Origin: Varanus komodoensis
Lineage: Eukaryota; Chordata; Lepidosauria; Squamata; Varanidae
Length of the DNA: 64,000 bases
Assembly: GCF_004798865.1 (NCBI RefSeq)
Contig: NW_025335438.1
Location: 14,630,513-14,694,512, forward strand
Reading direction: 5' to 3'
The translations under genes were made by a program, and so were the position numbers. Below the pieces are notes generated by a model that was not told where the DNA came from, searched no databases, and was given only the letters and a program-made list of their open reading frames with translations. Shown here piece by piece: positions 46,507 to 57,428 of the stretch; within the stretch, counting starts at the first letter, position 1; each line of letters starts with the position of its first letter.

Positions 46507-49500
46507 GTAAAGTTGACTGATTTTTATCTTGAAAGACCAAAAAAATAAATAAAAAGAGGCCTGAGCTAAGGCCATAACAACTGCAATGTCTTTGTTAGGG
46601 AATATGTGCTGCACAGCAAAAAGCCAAAACCAACCAATTTTGAAGACTAAGATTAAATCAAAAGGGAATAGGTTGAAGCAATTATCTAGGAATAAATAAG
46701 ACTCTAATTTTTCTCATCTTATCAAAGTAGGCTGAGTAGACTAACAGTAACTAGATTTGCACAATTTGACAACTCATTGTGGCAACAAGTCATGGTGGGT
46801 TGTCAGGTTGGGCTAACCTGGACTATTTTCAGCAGAGTGGATTGTTCATGGGCAACAATCTACCTTAACAACTCATGGCTTATTGTAGGGGTTACTATAC
46901 CCACAGTTGGTTGTCATATTATCCAAGCCCAAATGCCATTGTGAATACCTTGAATACCAACCCTCTTGACAAGAGTGACAACCCCACCAAACTTACCTGG
47001 TCTACTGCCAGTGTCACTCATCCCACAAGTGCCCACACAATACTTTGGGGTGACAATCGCTGGGTTGGGGGCCATACTACAATCATGAGCCCTTTATGGC
47101 TTGCCATGGCCTTTTCTCCTTTACTTTTTTTTTCTTTTCAGAGATCCTGAACAGTGGTTGCCAAACAGTGAGAGCCCAAGCAAGATGCTGGAGGGGCTGT
47201 CCTAGGTTGATCACCTTAAAAGAATGCACCCCAAAAGTATTTTTGTACTTTAAAAAATCTAGTTGGGCTTTCAGACTTCCACAAGTCTAAAATAGGTAGC
47301 CTTACCTGGGCGATGTTCTTGGAGGTATGTGTTGGACCAAGGATCTAAACAGATAGCCTGCAATATTTTTGACACTGCTTTCCTCTGACAGCTATCAAAA
47401 GATGAGCTGTCAAGACAAAGCAAAGCTGTGAGAGATCTTTGTTCATGGAAGGAAGTGTTCTTTCCTTCTGATTTGGGCCTCAGAATAGCATCAGGAGTGG
47501 CATCACAACAGAGAAGCAGACTTTTTAAAATCTTTTAAAATTTCTTTTAGCTTTATGATGTTTTGGGAAGGAAAGTCTTGGACTGATTATATATTTTTCT
47601 GAAGTATAAACTTCATAATTATTTCATATTGTTATAAAGGATAGTCGGAATATACACACACACACATCTTTGTCACGTCATTTATATTGCACACATGCAC
47701 ACAAACACACACACATATATGTCATCACAAGCCATTTATTGTTATACACTTACACACACATATATAGCAGTGAGGACCTTTGGAATTTCAGACCTGTGCA
47801 CCAAACGAAGGCACTTTAAAAAACCATAGTTAATGCAGATTCTCCAGCCAGCTTCAGGCTGCTTCAGACAGGAATAATAGCAGCTCTCCTGCAGCCGGTG
47901 AGAATATGACCTGTACAGATGCAGTTTCTTCATAGTAGCTGCTTTGGCAGCTCTAGAAAAAGTATTTTCTGCTGATTAGTCACCTCGCAGATGGGTAGTA
48001 TGTATCCATTGCCTTCCCCAGAGCTTCTTAACATTTGCAGGATTAGCTATACAAGCTTTCCCCCCCTCTATGATATACTGCTGCCTACAAACTGCAGAAC
48101 CTCCTGCAGGATGTTGTTTTGATGATTAAGGCGGTCCCTTGTTCACACTGACTGAGGAAACTCGTGAAACTGCAGGAGAGCAGCCATGGTTATCTACAAG
48201 GCAACTCAACAGATTAAGCAAATAGTGGAGAACTTTGTACTGTAACCCTAGATGGATGCCGGAAGGTGGCCAGAAGGTATCCCTTAGTCACAGCAGTGGC
48301 ATGCTGAGCAGGCCACTTGTTAGCCCTCTAACTTGACAAAGTATGCATGTTGTGGAAACTCTGCTCTGCAGAATTCAGGAGGCATGCAAGAGGCTTGATT
48401 TGCCAAGAACGGCTTTTTATTCTTGATCCAACCCATGGAAACACGATGGTGAAACCAGTCAACTTCCATTCCTAGCCAGAGTCCTCTTTGGTGTTGCCCT
48501 CCTCACGTGCTGGTAAAGAGGCTGGAACAACCAAGAATGAATATGAGATTATCATGTATAGAACACTGAACTTCAGTCAGCTTGTGCATGTTTTATTTTG
48601 GTCTATTGACTTAATTTTTCATGTGACTTACAATGTTTATTTTATTAAATCCATCATCCATTTTTGTGGACTAAAATTGGGTTCATGAAAAATGAACTTC
48701 TTCAGGTGAAACATATTGCTGAATTTGTCAGTCCAACTCCAAGTTTATTGATTTATATATAAACTTTAACGTGTGCGTGTGTGTGAAAGTAAAAAGACAC
48801 TGCTGGATTTGCTAAAATTCAAGATTTAATCAAGGAAGGAAAGCAATCTATAACCATTTGTAATCATACTCATGGAAGGTGCATGTTCATCACCTGAGGC
48901 TACAGTTAGGAATTCAAATTTCAAACATTTTTGTAGGAATAGTTTAATAAAAAGTATATTTGTGCAGGCAGCTTACATTTAAAATAAAAAGAATCAAATT
49001 TTAAAAGTCTTATGTACAAGGCATTGAGTAGATATAACACAGTGCAACTGAAGATGGCAAGAGCATACAAACATCTCATCTACCTGTTCAGCAGCTCTAA
49101 TATCTGCCTGCCAAATTGAAGTTAAATAGGTGTGCATTATTACAAACTGAGCAACATTCCTGAGCAACTCCCTGCAGTTTTGCTGTTAAATTCATAGAAA
49201 CAGTCCTTTGGTTTGCTGCCAGCCCAGATTGCTGTTGCTCATTAGGTCTGTCTACACCTACTAGTTAAAACAAATGCTCAGCTCTCTTTATGTTCTCTGA
49301 GTGACATGCATAGAAACTCCCCTACCCACAGCCCTTCAGGGCAAAGTATTAGCATAAAGCTATCTTTCCTCCTGTGCAGTCTGAAACCCAGAGACTCTGG
49401 TCTTAAAGATATGCTTTAAATTACTTGAAGGTAATACATAATTTGTATTATGCAACCTAAAAAGGTCACCATTTAGGACATCTCTGAGAAACTAAACAGT

Positions 49501-49740
49501 ACTTAAAGGCAATTCAAGTGGAATTGTTATCCTGTTGTTCTTCCTCAGAGCTTCAGGTGCTCAGTGAATTTTGTGGCATTTTCCCCTCCCAAAGCTCCTT
49601 AGAATTGTACACAGTTGAGGAGTATCAGGCTATTCATGGCTGCAGTCATGATGACTTCCAGTATCAGAGGGTTAGGGTACCAGTTGCTGGAGAACATGAA
49701 TGGGAAGGGGACTATTGTACTCAGGTCCTATTTATTGGCA
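46507..49740 (+). other. ASPH: ASPH intron with simple repeats
   Basis: No gene recognised. There are (CA)n tracts at 47654-47668 and 47699-47760, and GT-rich text near 48771-48786. Text rich in ACAACTCATGG motifs at 46755-46960 may be a MITE related to 27435 and 54825. Confidence 0.5.
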
Positions 49741-49749
49741 GGGGGATTT

Positions 49750-49988
49750 GTTGGTGTTGTTGTTGTGAAGTCCTGTCCGACCCATCGCGACCCCATGGAC
49801 AACATTCCTCCAGGCCTTCCTGTTCTCCACCATCCCCTGGAGTCCCCTTAAGCTCACGCCGACTGCTTCAGTGACTCCATCTAGCCACCTCATCCTTTGC
49901 CATCCCCTTCTTCTTTTGCCATCTATTGTTCCCAGCATTAGGCTCTTCTCCAGGGAGTTCTTCCTTCTCATTAGGTGGCCAAAGTAAG
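49750..49988 (-). mobile_element. BovB LINE 3' end, truncated
   Basis: The minus strand reads YFGHLMRRKNSLEKSLMLGT, then RMRWLDGVTEAVGVSLRGLQ and AWRNVVHGVAMGRTGLHNNN, the last codons of BovB ORF2 plus a GTTGTTGTT-complement tail. It is close to the matching part of the copy at 41622. 5'-truncated, about 240 bp. Confidence 0.9.
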
Positions 49989-50384
49989 CATTTAAAAGAT
50001 TTGAAGCCCAGGGCCATAGGACACAAATCTGCATACAATCTTCAGATGATAATTTATCTTTATATATGCATATGCAGAAAACAGATTTCTTTATGTTCAA
50101 GATGCTAAGCCAGCCAATTAATAAATTCTTCAAACATTTTGCACCCTGACTCAGATTATTTCATAGAAAATAGTTCATTACTGTGCAGGGGAATATTTGG
50201 GGGCAGGGACTGATGCAGCATGTAGAGGGATGCAGCCCAACTAATTTTCCCCTTGAAAACTACTTCCTAGCCAGGAGTCAAACTGAGAAAAAAAGCCTTC
50301 TGTTGGCATCAGTAGATACCCAGGGTTCTATGGAATAAATCCAGGGCCCTGGGAAATAGACTGAGGCCCAACCATAGCAAAGCT

Positions 50385-50850
50385 TCCAGATCTAGGGAGG
50401 TGTTGATACTGCTCTACATGACTCTGGTGCACCCACAACTGAAGTACTGAGTCCACATTATAGGAGAAAAATAGCTAGGTTAGAATCAGTTCAATGCAGG
50501 GTTATAAGTTATAAGCAGAGTTATAGCCAGGACGGGAGGGATGACATATGAGGAGAGATTGAGGGAACTGGTTCTTTTCAGCCTGGAAAAGAGGATTCTC
50601 CAAAGGGATCTTTTAGCGATTTATAGGTATGTGAAGGATGTCATGTGGAGAAGGGCCATGACCTGTTCTTCCCTGCAGTGGAGGGCAGGATGTTTTCCAA
50701 TGGGCAAAGCTCAAGGAATGATGCTTCAGGTTGGATGTCAGGAAGTACATCCTGATGGTTAGGACCCTCTAGGATATGGAGTGGGCTTCCATGGGAGGTG
50801 ATTGAGGCCCCATCAAATTTCATTATGTCTTTATACAAGGTTAGCACCCA
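50385..50850 (+). mobile_element. Old CR1 LINE 3' fragment (+)
   Basis: A frame at 50541-50762 reads MTYEERLRELVLFSLEKRIL and IYRYVKDVMW, the CR1 ORF2 C-terminal motif. The following text (GGATGTCAGGAAGTACATCC) fits. Frames are broken. Confidence 0.75.
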
Positions 50851-51309
50851 ACCTATGTCAAAGCTGAAGAAAATGCAAACATGAACATCTCTGCATACAA
50901 GTCTCCCTCATTTCTCAGTGCATATATTGGCTATTTTTAGCACATGTCTTGGGATTGTGACTTGTGGTGCCTTGTTTATGAAATAATAGCTGGTTAACAT
51001 GTCTGAGAATATTTGGGTATGTTTATGCATATAGTAGTCTTAATTGATTGTGGGGGTCAGGCTAGGTTTTACTTTACTATTGTAAAACTTTAATTCAGCA
51101 TTGATCAGTGAAAATTAAAATAATATAATGTGAGTGATATAAATAGATAAAGGGCTCACAACATTTTAGATGACTATTTGATTTGTTGTATATAATTGCT
51201 AATAATATAAAATGATTTCTATTATTGTGCTATGTATGTGTGCATGTGCACAGACTTTTAATAATCTAATGGACTGCATACAATTTAAGCTCTTGCAAGG
51301 AAAGTTAGA

Positions 51310-52145
51310 AAGATAGAAAACAGAGCGAGTCAGAAGGGGACTCCCAGGCCATCTAGTCTGACCTCCGGCACCAGCCGGCTCCGCTCACGACATGCCCACC
51401 ATGTGGACATCCAGCCTATCCTTGAACACCCGCACTGTTGGGGCCTCAACCACCTCCCGGGGAAACCCATTCCACACCCTAGGGGTCCTGACTGTTAGGA
51501 AGTGCTTCCTGGCATCCAAATGGAACCTTGGCTCCCTGAGCTTTGCTCTGTTGGAGCGCGTTCTGCCTTCCTCTGCAGGGGAGAACAGGTCTCTACCCAT
51601 CTCCATGTGACATCCCCTCACATACCTGTATGTTGCCAACATATCCCCTCCGAGTCTCCTCTTCTCCAGACTGAAGAGACCCAGTTCCCTCAGCCTCGCC
51701 TCATACGGCATCCCCTGGAAACCGGCCACCAACCTTGTGGCCCTGCGCTGCACTGACTCTAACCTGACTATATCCTTTCTGTAATGAGGGGCCCAAAACT
51801 GAGCACAATACTCCAGTTGCGGGCACACCAGTGTCATGTAGAGTGGTAGTAATACCTCTCTTGATCTAGAAGCCACACTTCTGGCTATGCAACCAAGGGT
51901 GGCATTCGCCCTCTTGACCACCGCATCACACTGCTGACTCATGTTTAGCCTGCAGTCAACCAGCACCCCGAGGTCCCTTTCACAAGTGCTGCTCTCCAGC
52001 CACTTATCACCTAACCTGTACTTATGACAGCTATTCCTGTGCCCCAAGTGCAAGACCTTGCACTTATCCACATCGAACACAATCCTGTTGTCTCCTGCCC
52101 ACTTCCATAGTCTTCCATAGAAAGTTGCCCTTCTCTCAGCTGTAA
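51310..52145 (-). mobile_element. CR1 LINE, 5'-truncated copy with open C-terminal frame
   Basis: A minus-strand frame over 51385-52257 reads DKCKVLHLGHRNSCHKYRLG, YMTLVCPQLEYCAQFWAPHY, RLRELGLFSLEKRRLGGDML and REVVEAPTVRVFKDRLDVH. These are the CR1 ORF2 C-terminal domain in order, without a break, which suggests a younger copy than those at 40630 and 50385. The 5' limit near 52145 is approximate. Confidence 0.9.
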
Positions 52146-53140
52146 GTGGCTTCCACGATACAGCCTCTGGTGCCCCATCAACCGCTACTGAGGGTTGAGC
52201 ACTGTTGTGAAAGGGGAAAATCAGGAGAAGCTGGGCAGAGTCAATTAAGGGACACAATTATGGGTATCAAAGGCACCTCACTGTGTTGGTTAGACATGCC
52301 AGGAAGACTTTCATTTATTGCTGCTTGATCAGAAAGAGTAGGGGTGACTTCACACAGAAAGAGAGCCAAGAAATTCATCTGGGATTGGAAGCAGAGGTAG
52401 GAGCATGTCCCAGTGTAGCTTTATTGAGGGATAAGCTGTCCTCAGTGCATCAATGCTGTGTACTCAGCACTCAGATGGGAAAGAATCATAGGGCCTAAAA
52501 CTCACACAGGGGAAAGATGTGCAAAGATCTGAAACATAGCACTCTCCTGTTATGGAGATCTGTTATTCTGCATTGTTATGTGCTAAAGTAGAATACACAA
52601 CCAAGCATCCTTCCAGCTCTCTCTGCACTCAACCTCTGAGCTTGCAGCCATCTAAGAGAGTGCTTTCAAAGGCCTGTCTGGCCAAGTGGAAGAAAACAGC
52701 ACCTCCTCACACAAGCCAGGAGTGATTAATCCTTTAAAAGTGCATGTTCACTCTGCCAATACAGGAGTTTCAAGTAGGCATTCACAAATGGAATTTTCAG
52801 CAGATGACAAGAGAGAAATAACTGGATCAGCAATCTCATAGATCTCTAGATATATCCTTGTTTCCAAATGAGGTAGTTATACTTTGAGACCCTTAACATC
52901 ATTAGGGCTTCAGGTTTTCAAATGCTATATCTTACATTAGTTGAATCAGTTTCCTTCTCTGAAAGGTACCTGGCATTGTAGTTTAATAAGTTTTTTTGAT
53001 GATGCTTTAGGAAACAAATGACTGAGTAGGGAGGAAGCATCCTTCACACAGGAATGCCTAATCATATTTGCTACTGATTTATCCTTTTCTGTTGAAATGC
53101 AAATAATGTATGTGTGGTGTTACAAATTTCAATCTTCCAG
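52146..53140 (+). other. ASPH: ASPH intron, nothing recognised
   Basis: About 1 kb with no recognisable repeat. It ends at the AATCTTCCAG acceptor of exon 17. Confidence 0.5.
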
Positions 53141-53278
53141 GCATACAAATGGTATGAACTTGGGCATCAACGGGGCCACTTTGCATCTGTCTGGCAGCGC
53201 TCTCTGTACAATGTCAAGGGTTTGAAGGCACAGCCATGGTGGACAGCAAAGGAAACAGGTTATACAGAATTGGTCAAG
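53141..53278 (+). CDS. ASPH: ASPH TPR-region exon 17 (last in window)
   Basis: A 138-nt phase-0 exon of 46 codons (CTTCCAG acceptor, GTTAGT donor). It encodes AYKWYELGHQRGHFASVWQR, SLYNVKGLKAQPWWTAKET and GYTELVK, almost the mammalian sequence. In mammals the next exon starts SLERNWKLIRDEG and leads into the aspartyl/asparaginyl beta-hydroxylase fold, whose iron-binding residues are not in this window. Confidence 0.98.
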
Positions 53279-53799
53279 GTTAGTTAGCACTGCCATTTTC
53301 TTTATTTTATAGTTTAAGACTGTAATCCTAAATATGCTTAAGGGATGTGGGGGATAGGATGAGTCAACTTAATGCAGTAGAACACACTTCTGAGTAAAGA
53401 CAGCTGAATCCTCCTACTCTGGTTTCTCTCAGCTTCTCATTCTTTCTGTCCTGTTTCTGTCTTAAGAAACATTTTGTCCTGTTTCTGCACTAGCTTGCGA
53501 TTTTTAAAACATTTGCATGAATTTCACCTAGATCTTTGTGTGCATTTCTTCTAGTATATTCATTTTTGTAGAATCTTGTCAGATGTATGTATTTTTAGAA
53601 GCAATTTCCCCTAATACAATACTTTTTAATTTTTTTCACTTCTATACTTGTTCCTATGTGCATCTTTTCTTTGGATAACTGAATCACAACATTGGAAGAA
53701 ATGCAAATATCAAACTGTTCCAGTTTGTGCATTGGTTCTAGAGGAGCAAAGAAGGTAGATTTGCCTTAAAAAGTTAACTTTTTTCCTTCCCCATCTCTT

Positions 53800-54740
53800 A
53801 ATTTATTTCATTTTTCTATAACCCAATAGCCAAGTCAGTCTGGGTTGTTAACAAAAGTTTTTTTAAAAATTAAAACACACAAACATAAACAATAAAATTA
53901 ACTTAAAACAACAAACCACAATAGGGATTTCAACTGAATTAGCACAGAAGCATAGCAGCAGTGCAGAATAAAATTCAATATTAAAAATGAAGTTAAAAAT
54001 TTAAGCTGTTAAAATGCTATGACGATTTTAAAAAATACAAAGCTGGCACAAGGTGCACCTCTTTTGGGAGCCCATCCCACAATCAGAGTGCCACAAACAA
54101 AAAGACCCTCCTTCTGGCAGCCACCTGTCTCACTTCCTTTGGAAAGGGCTCTCAGAGAAGAATCCCAGGAAGATGACCTCAAGGTACAGGTGGGAACATA
54201 GGGAATGAGGTGATCCTGCAGAAAACCTGGACCAAGCAGTTTAGGGCTTTGAATGTTAGGACTAACACTTTGAATTGGGCCCAAACTTAAACTGGCCGCC
54301 AGTGCAGCTGGAAACAGACTTGCGTGATATGTTCTCATGAGCCAGTCCCCATTAAAAGACTTACTGCCCTTATTTGGATCAGTTGAATTTTCTTCAAAGG
54401 CAGTCCCACATACAGTGCATTGCAGTATTCCAAATGAAAGCTTACCAGAACATAGGTAACTGTAGCTAGGCTCCCTCTGTCCAGGTAGGGTTATAGCTGG
54501 TATATCAGCTTAAGCTGATAAAAGGAGCACCCGCAAACTATGACCCTTGTACTTTAGTGGGAGTGCAACCCCATCCAGAACAGGTTAAATATCATCCAAC
54601 TGGACTCATGAACCTCCCCCCTTCCCACCCCACCAACAGCACCTCCATCTTGCCTGGATTGAGCCTCAGTTAGTTGGCCCTCATCCAATCCAGACGCCAA
54701 TTCAGAGCAGCCACTGCCTCACTTGGGTTTCATTAAAAAA
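53800..54740 (-). mobile_element. Old L2-group LINE 3' half
   Basis: A minus-strand frame at 54009-54338 contains LGPGFLQDHLIPYVPTCTLR, the L2-type C-terminal phrase. Plus-strand blocks such as TTTAGGGCTTTGAATGTTAG and TGGCCCTCATCCAATCCAGA match the younger copies at 18304. Decayed. Confidence 0.75.
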
Positions 54741-55559
54741 GAGAAAGAGAGGTAGAGTAAGCTTACTTAAGATTAGGTTGCAACAGATAGAATCATAAGC
54801 TTTTATATTCTTTGTGAGTAATGCAACAACCTGGTGTGTACACAACAAAGGACCCATGGTTTGTTAACCTTGAGTTGTGCAATCTGCTGCTCCTGACTGC
54901 TTTGATAAACAAGTCAGGGGCATCCCATTCCCGGGTTGTTTCACATGAACCCAGAACAATGGACTGTTGAGAAATAAACAACCTAGAGTTTTTTAACTCA
55001 TGTTTTTTTCTTGAGTTAAAACTCTTGATTTGGGTAAAAAAATTCTTAGAATTTTTTAAATTATTTTGGTAGTGTTTCTTCAACTGATCATCACAAGAAA
55101 TCAAAATGATAATTGTTCAACCTTAGTTCAGATTACATTACAGTTATATATTGAAGAGAATGTATTAAGAAGCAAAGAAAAAGAAAATGCATGTTTGATC
55201 AGATGAAGATGACTGTGGTAACTCAGTAATTCACACTAACTACCGGGAGGCAAGCTTTAAATTGCTGAACAATGTAATTAGTGCATAGCAGGTCAATTTC
55301 TTATTCCTTGCATACTTGTAACTGTTAGAGTCTTTACTGAGATATTTTATTTCATATGGTCAGCAATGTCAAACCAGTGGAATAAATACAAAAGTCAGAC
55401 TACACTGAAGGTACTTATCAGTATTTGTAGCCCTCAAAATAGTCAAGTGAATTATTTATAATCACTATTCTTTACACTTCTTAAAGTACAATGCAGTTTC
55501 TTATTAAAACTTACATGCCAAGTTAATGAGTTTTGCTTTCTCAATGTAGTTTGCTGGGA

Positions 55560-55800
55560 TTTTTATTTATTTATTTATTAAAAGCTTTTCTATACCATCC
55601 TTCACTGAGTCCCAGGACAGTAATGCAATAAAAGCACATCATCAGACATCAATTAACAAAAAATAAAACATATCTTTAAATTACCTCAGAACTTAAAATA
55701 TCAGGAAAATGAAAAGGTTTTGGCCTGCTGCCGAAATGAATAAAGTGTTGATGCCAGACACAGCTCTCGGGGGAGCATGTTCCATTTTATCTCAAGGACA
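55560..55800 (-). mobile_element. Old L2-group LINE 3' end
   Basis: A (TTTA)n tail, then CTTTTCTATACCATCCTTCA and a diverged match to the GGTCTTCGCCTGGCGCCGAA and GGGAGCGCATTCCA blocks of the younger copies. Confidence 0.6.
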
Positions 55801-57384
55801 AGCCCTATACTACAGACCTTAGTGGCCATTTTTATTATGTTTGTCTTAATGGAGTGCTCTGCATGAATAAAAGTTTAATGTTCTTTTTCAACAAAAATAA
55901 CCTGCATTATTATTTGCTTGTGATGCAGGCAAATGATAGTAAGAAACCAAGCAATCTGGTTTTGTTTTCCTGAATATAGTATGGTTAAATGTAAGTAAAA
56001 TAATGTTCTCTTCTATTAGAAATGGGTTCCTCTCTTGACTAAAAAGTTAAAAATACAAAAATTGTTAAGCACAGTGAACCTTCATGCCCTCTCAAAACTC
56101 TATGCTTCTAACAGCTCCCTCCAATGTATCTATTTAGCCACCAAAAGAGACAAGCACGGGCCCAGGTAGCTGTTCTTCCTTGCTCTTCTCCTCCAGCTAA
56201 TCCCAAGTAGCCACTGGCAGCTCTGCCTTATACCTACTACAGCATTGCTTGGGTACCAGAGGAGACTAGCACAAACCCAGGTAGCTGCACTTCTTCCCTC
56301 TACCTGCTCCCTGTCTATGGATGCTTGCTTCATTGTACAAAGCACGCAAAGTATGTACTTCTGTACCAAGGGCACAAAACCAGTGCATCACGTGTGCAGA
56401 AGCAGAACTCCACTTGCACAGTGAGCACATGGATGGCGGGCATGCAGGCTGCTCTCACAGACTGTCCTGGACTCCCTTCCTGCCAGATGCTCACATGAAC
56501 ACTCAGCACGAGGTGCCCTTAGGACAGAGAGAAAGGGGGGCAGCATCCGGGGAGCCAAGTCAAGGACATCCAATGGGTGCTCTTCCCAAACTGGATTCCT
56601 CACGCATCATGAGTCACAATGTGGTACACAGAGTCACAAAATAAGCATGACCTGTTACTGAGGACTGACCAGAAAATGGGAAAGAAGGCCACATATTCCC
56701 ATTCAGAGTAGAACTGGTTGATGTCCTCTCCCAAGTTGAAGCAACCAGCTACATACAAGTGTTCATAGACCTCACATTCATTTCAAAAGATTGCTTGTCA
56801 GAGTTATCTGTCTTCAAGAAGCAGCACACAAAACTGTTGTGTCTTAAGCATGCTTAAAACAATCAGATCTGTGTTTTTATGTCTCTTGAGGATATCCACT
56901 TGTATCAAAATGTACAAACATACACATGTGGGTATTTATGGGAAACTGAGCTCTTGCATTGTCATGGATCATCGGGAATGGGCTTGGATCACCTTAAATC
57001 ATTCATGCTTTCAGGTCTTCACAGTGTTTTATATTCTCATGAGTATATATAAACAATCCCCACAGAGGCAAGGAAAACATTCAGACTGAGAAACTGAATG
57101 GTCTGTTTCCTCTTCAGTTTGCTTTCTTCTTGGGAGATAAATGGCCTTTTATGGACATGCTTTTAAACACCCAGGCTCTCAGTCCATGCCAAACGCGCAC
57201 ACACAAACATGCAAAGTACTAAATACTTAGACATATTTTAATATGGCTATTATTTTCACAGCATCAACTAAGTTACATGTCAGTTAAATGTGGAGATATT
57301 TCTACTATCATGACCAATCTTGGTAGCTGAATTGGTAGCTGGTGCACCATTTCTAAGAAAGCACAATTTCTCTCAAGCTTCCAT

Positions 57385-57385
<1 letters not shown>
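55801..57385 (+). other. ASPH: ASPH intron, nothing recognised
   Basis: No firm repeat or exon. A frame at 56321-56644 lies in locally GC-richer DNA but matches nothing I know. Confidence 0.45.
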
Positions 57386-57423
<38 letters not shown>

Positions 57424-57428
57424 TTAAA
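57386..57428. repeat. (TTTA)n microsatellite
   Basis: About ten TTTA units at the 3' end of the minus-strand LINE that follows, probably grown from its tail. Confidence 0.9.

Noticed and set aside
54825-54990. Possible MITE family shared with 27435-27560 and 46755-46960 (CCATGGTTTGTT and ACAACTCATGG motifs)
   Set aside because: Motifs recur but I cannot establish colinear alignment or ends by eye, so it is not listed as a feature.
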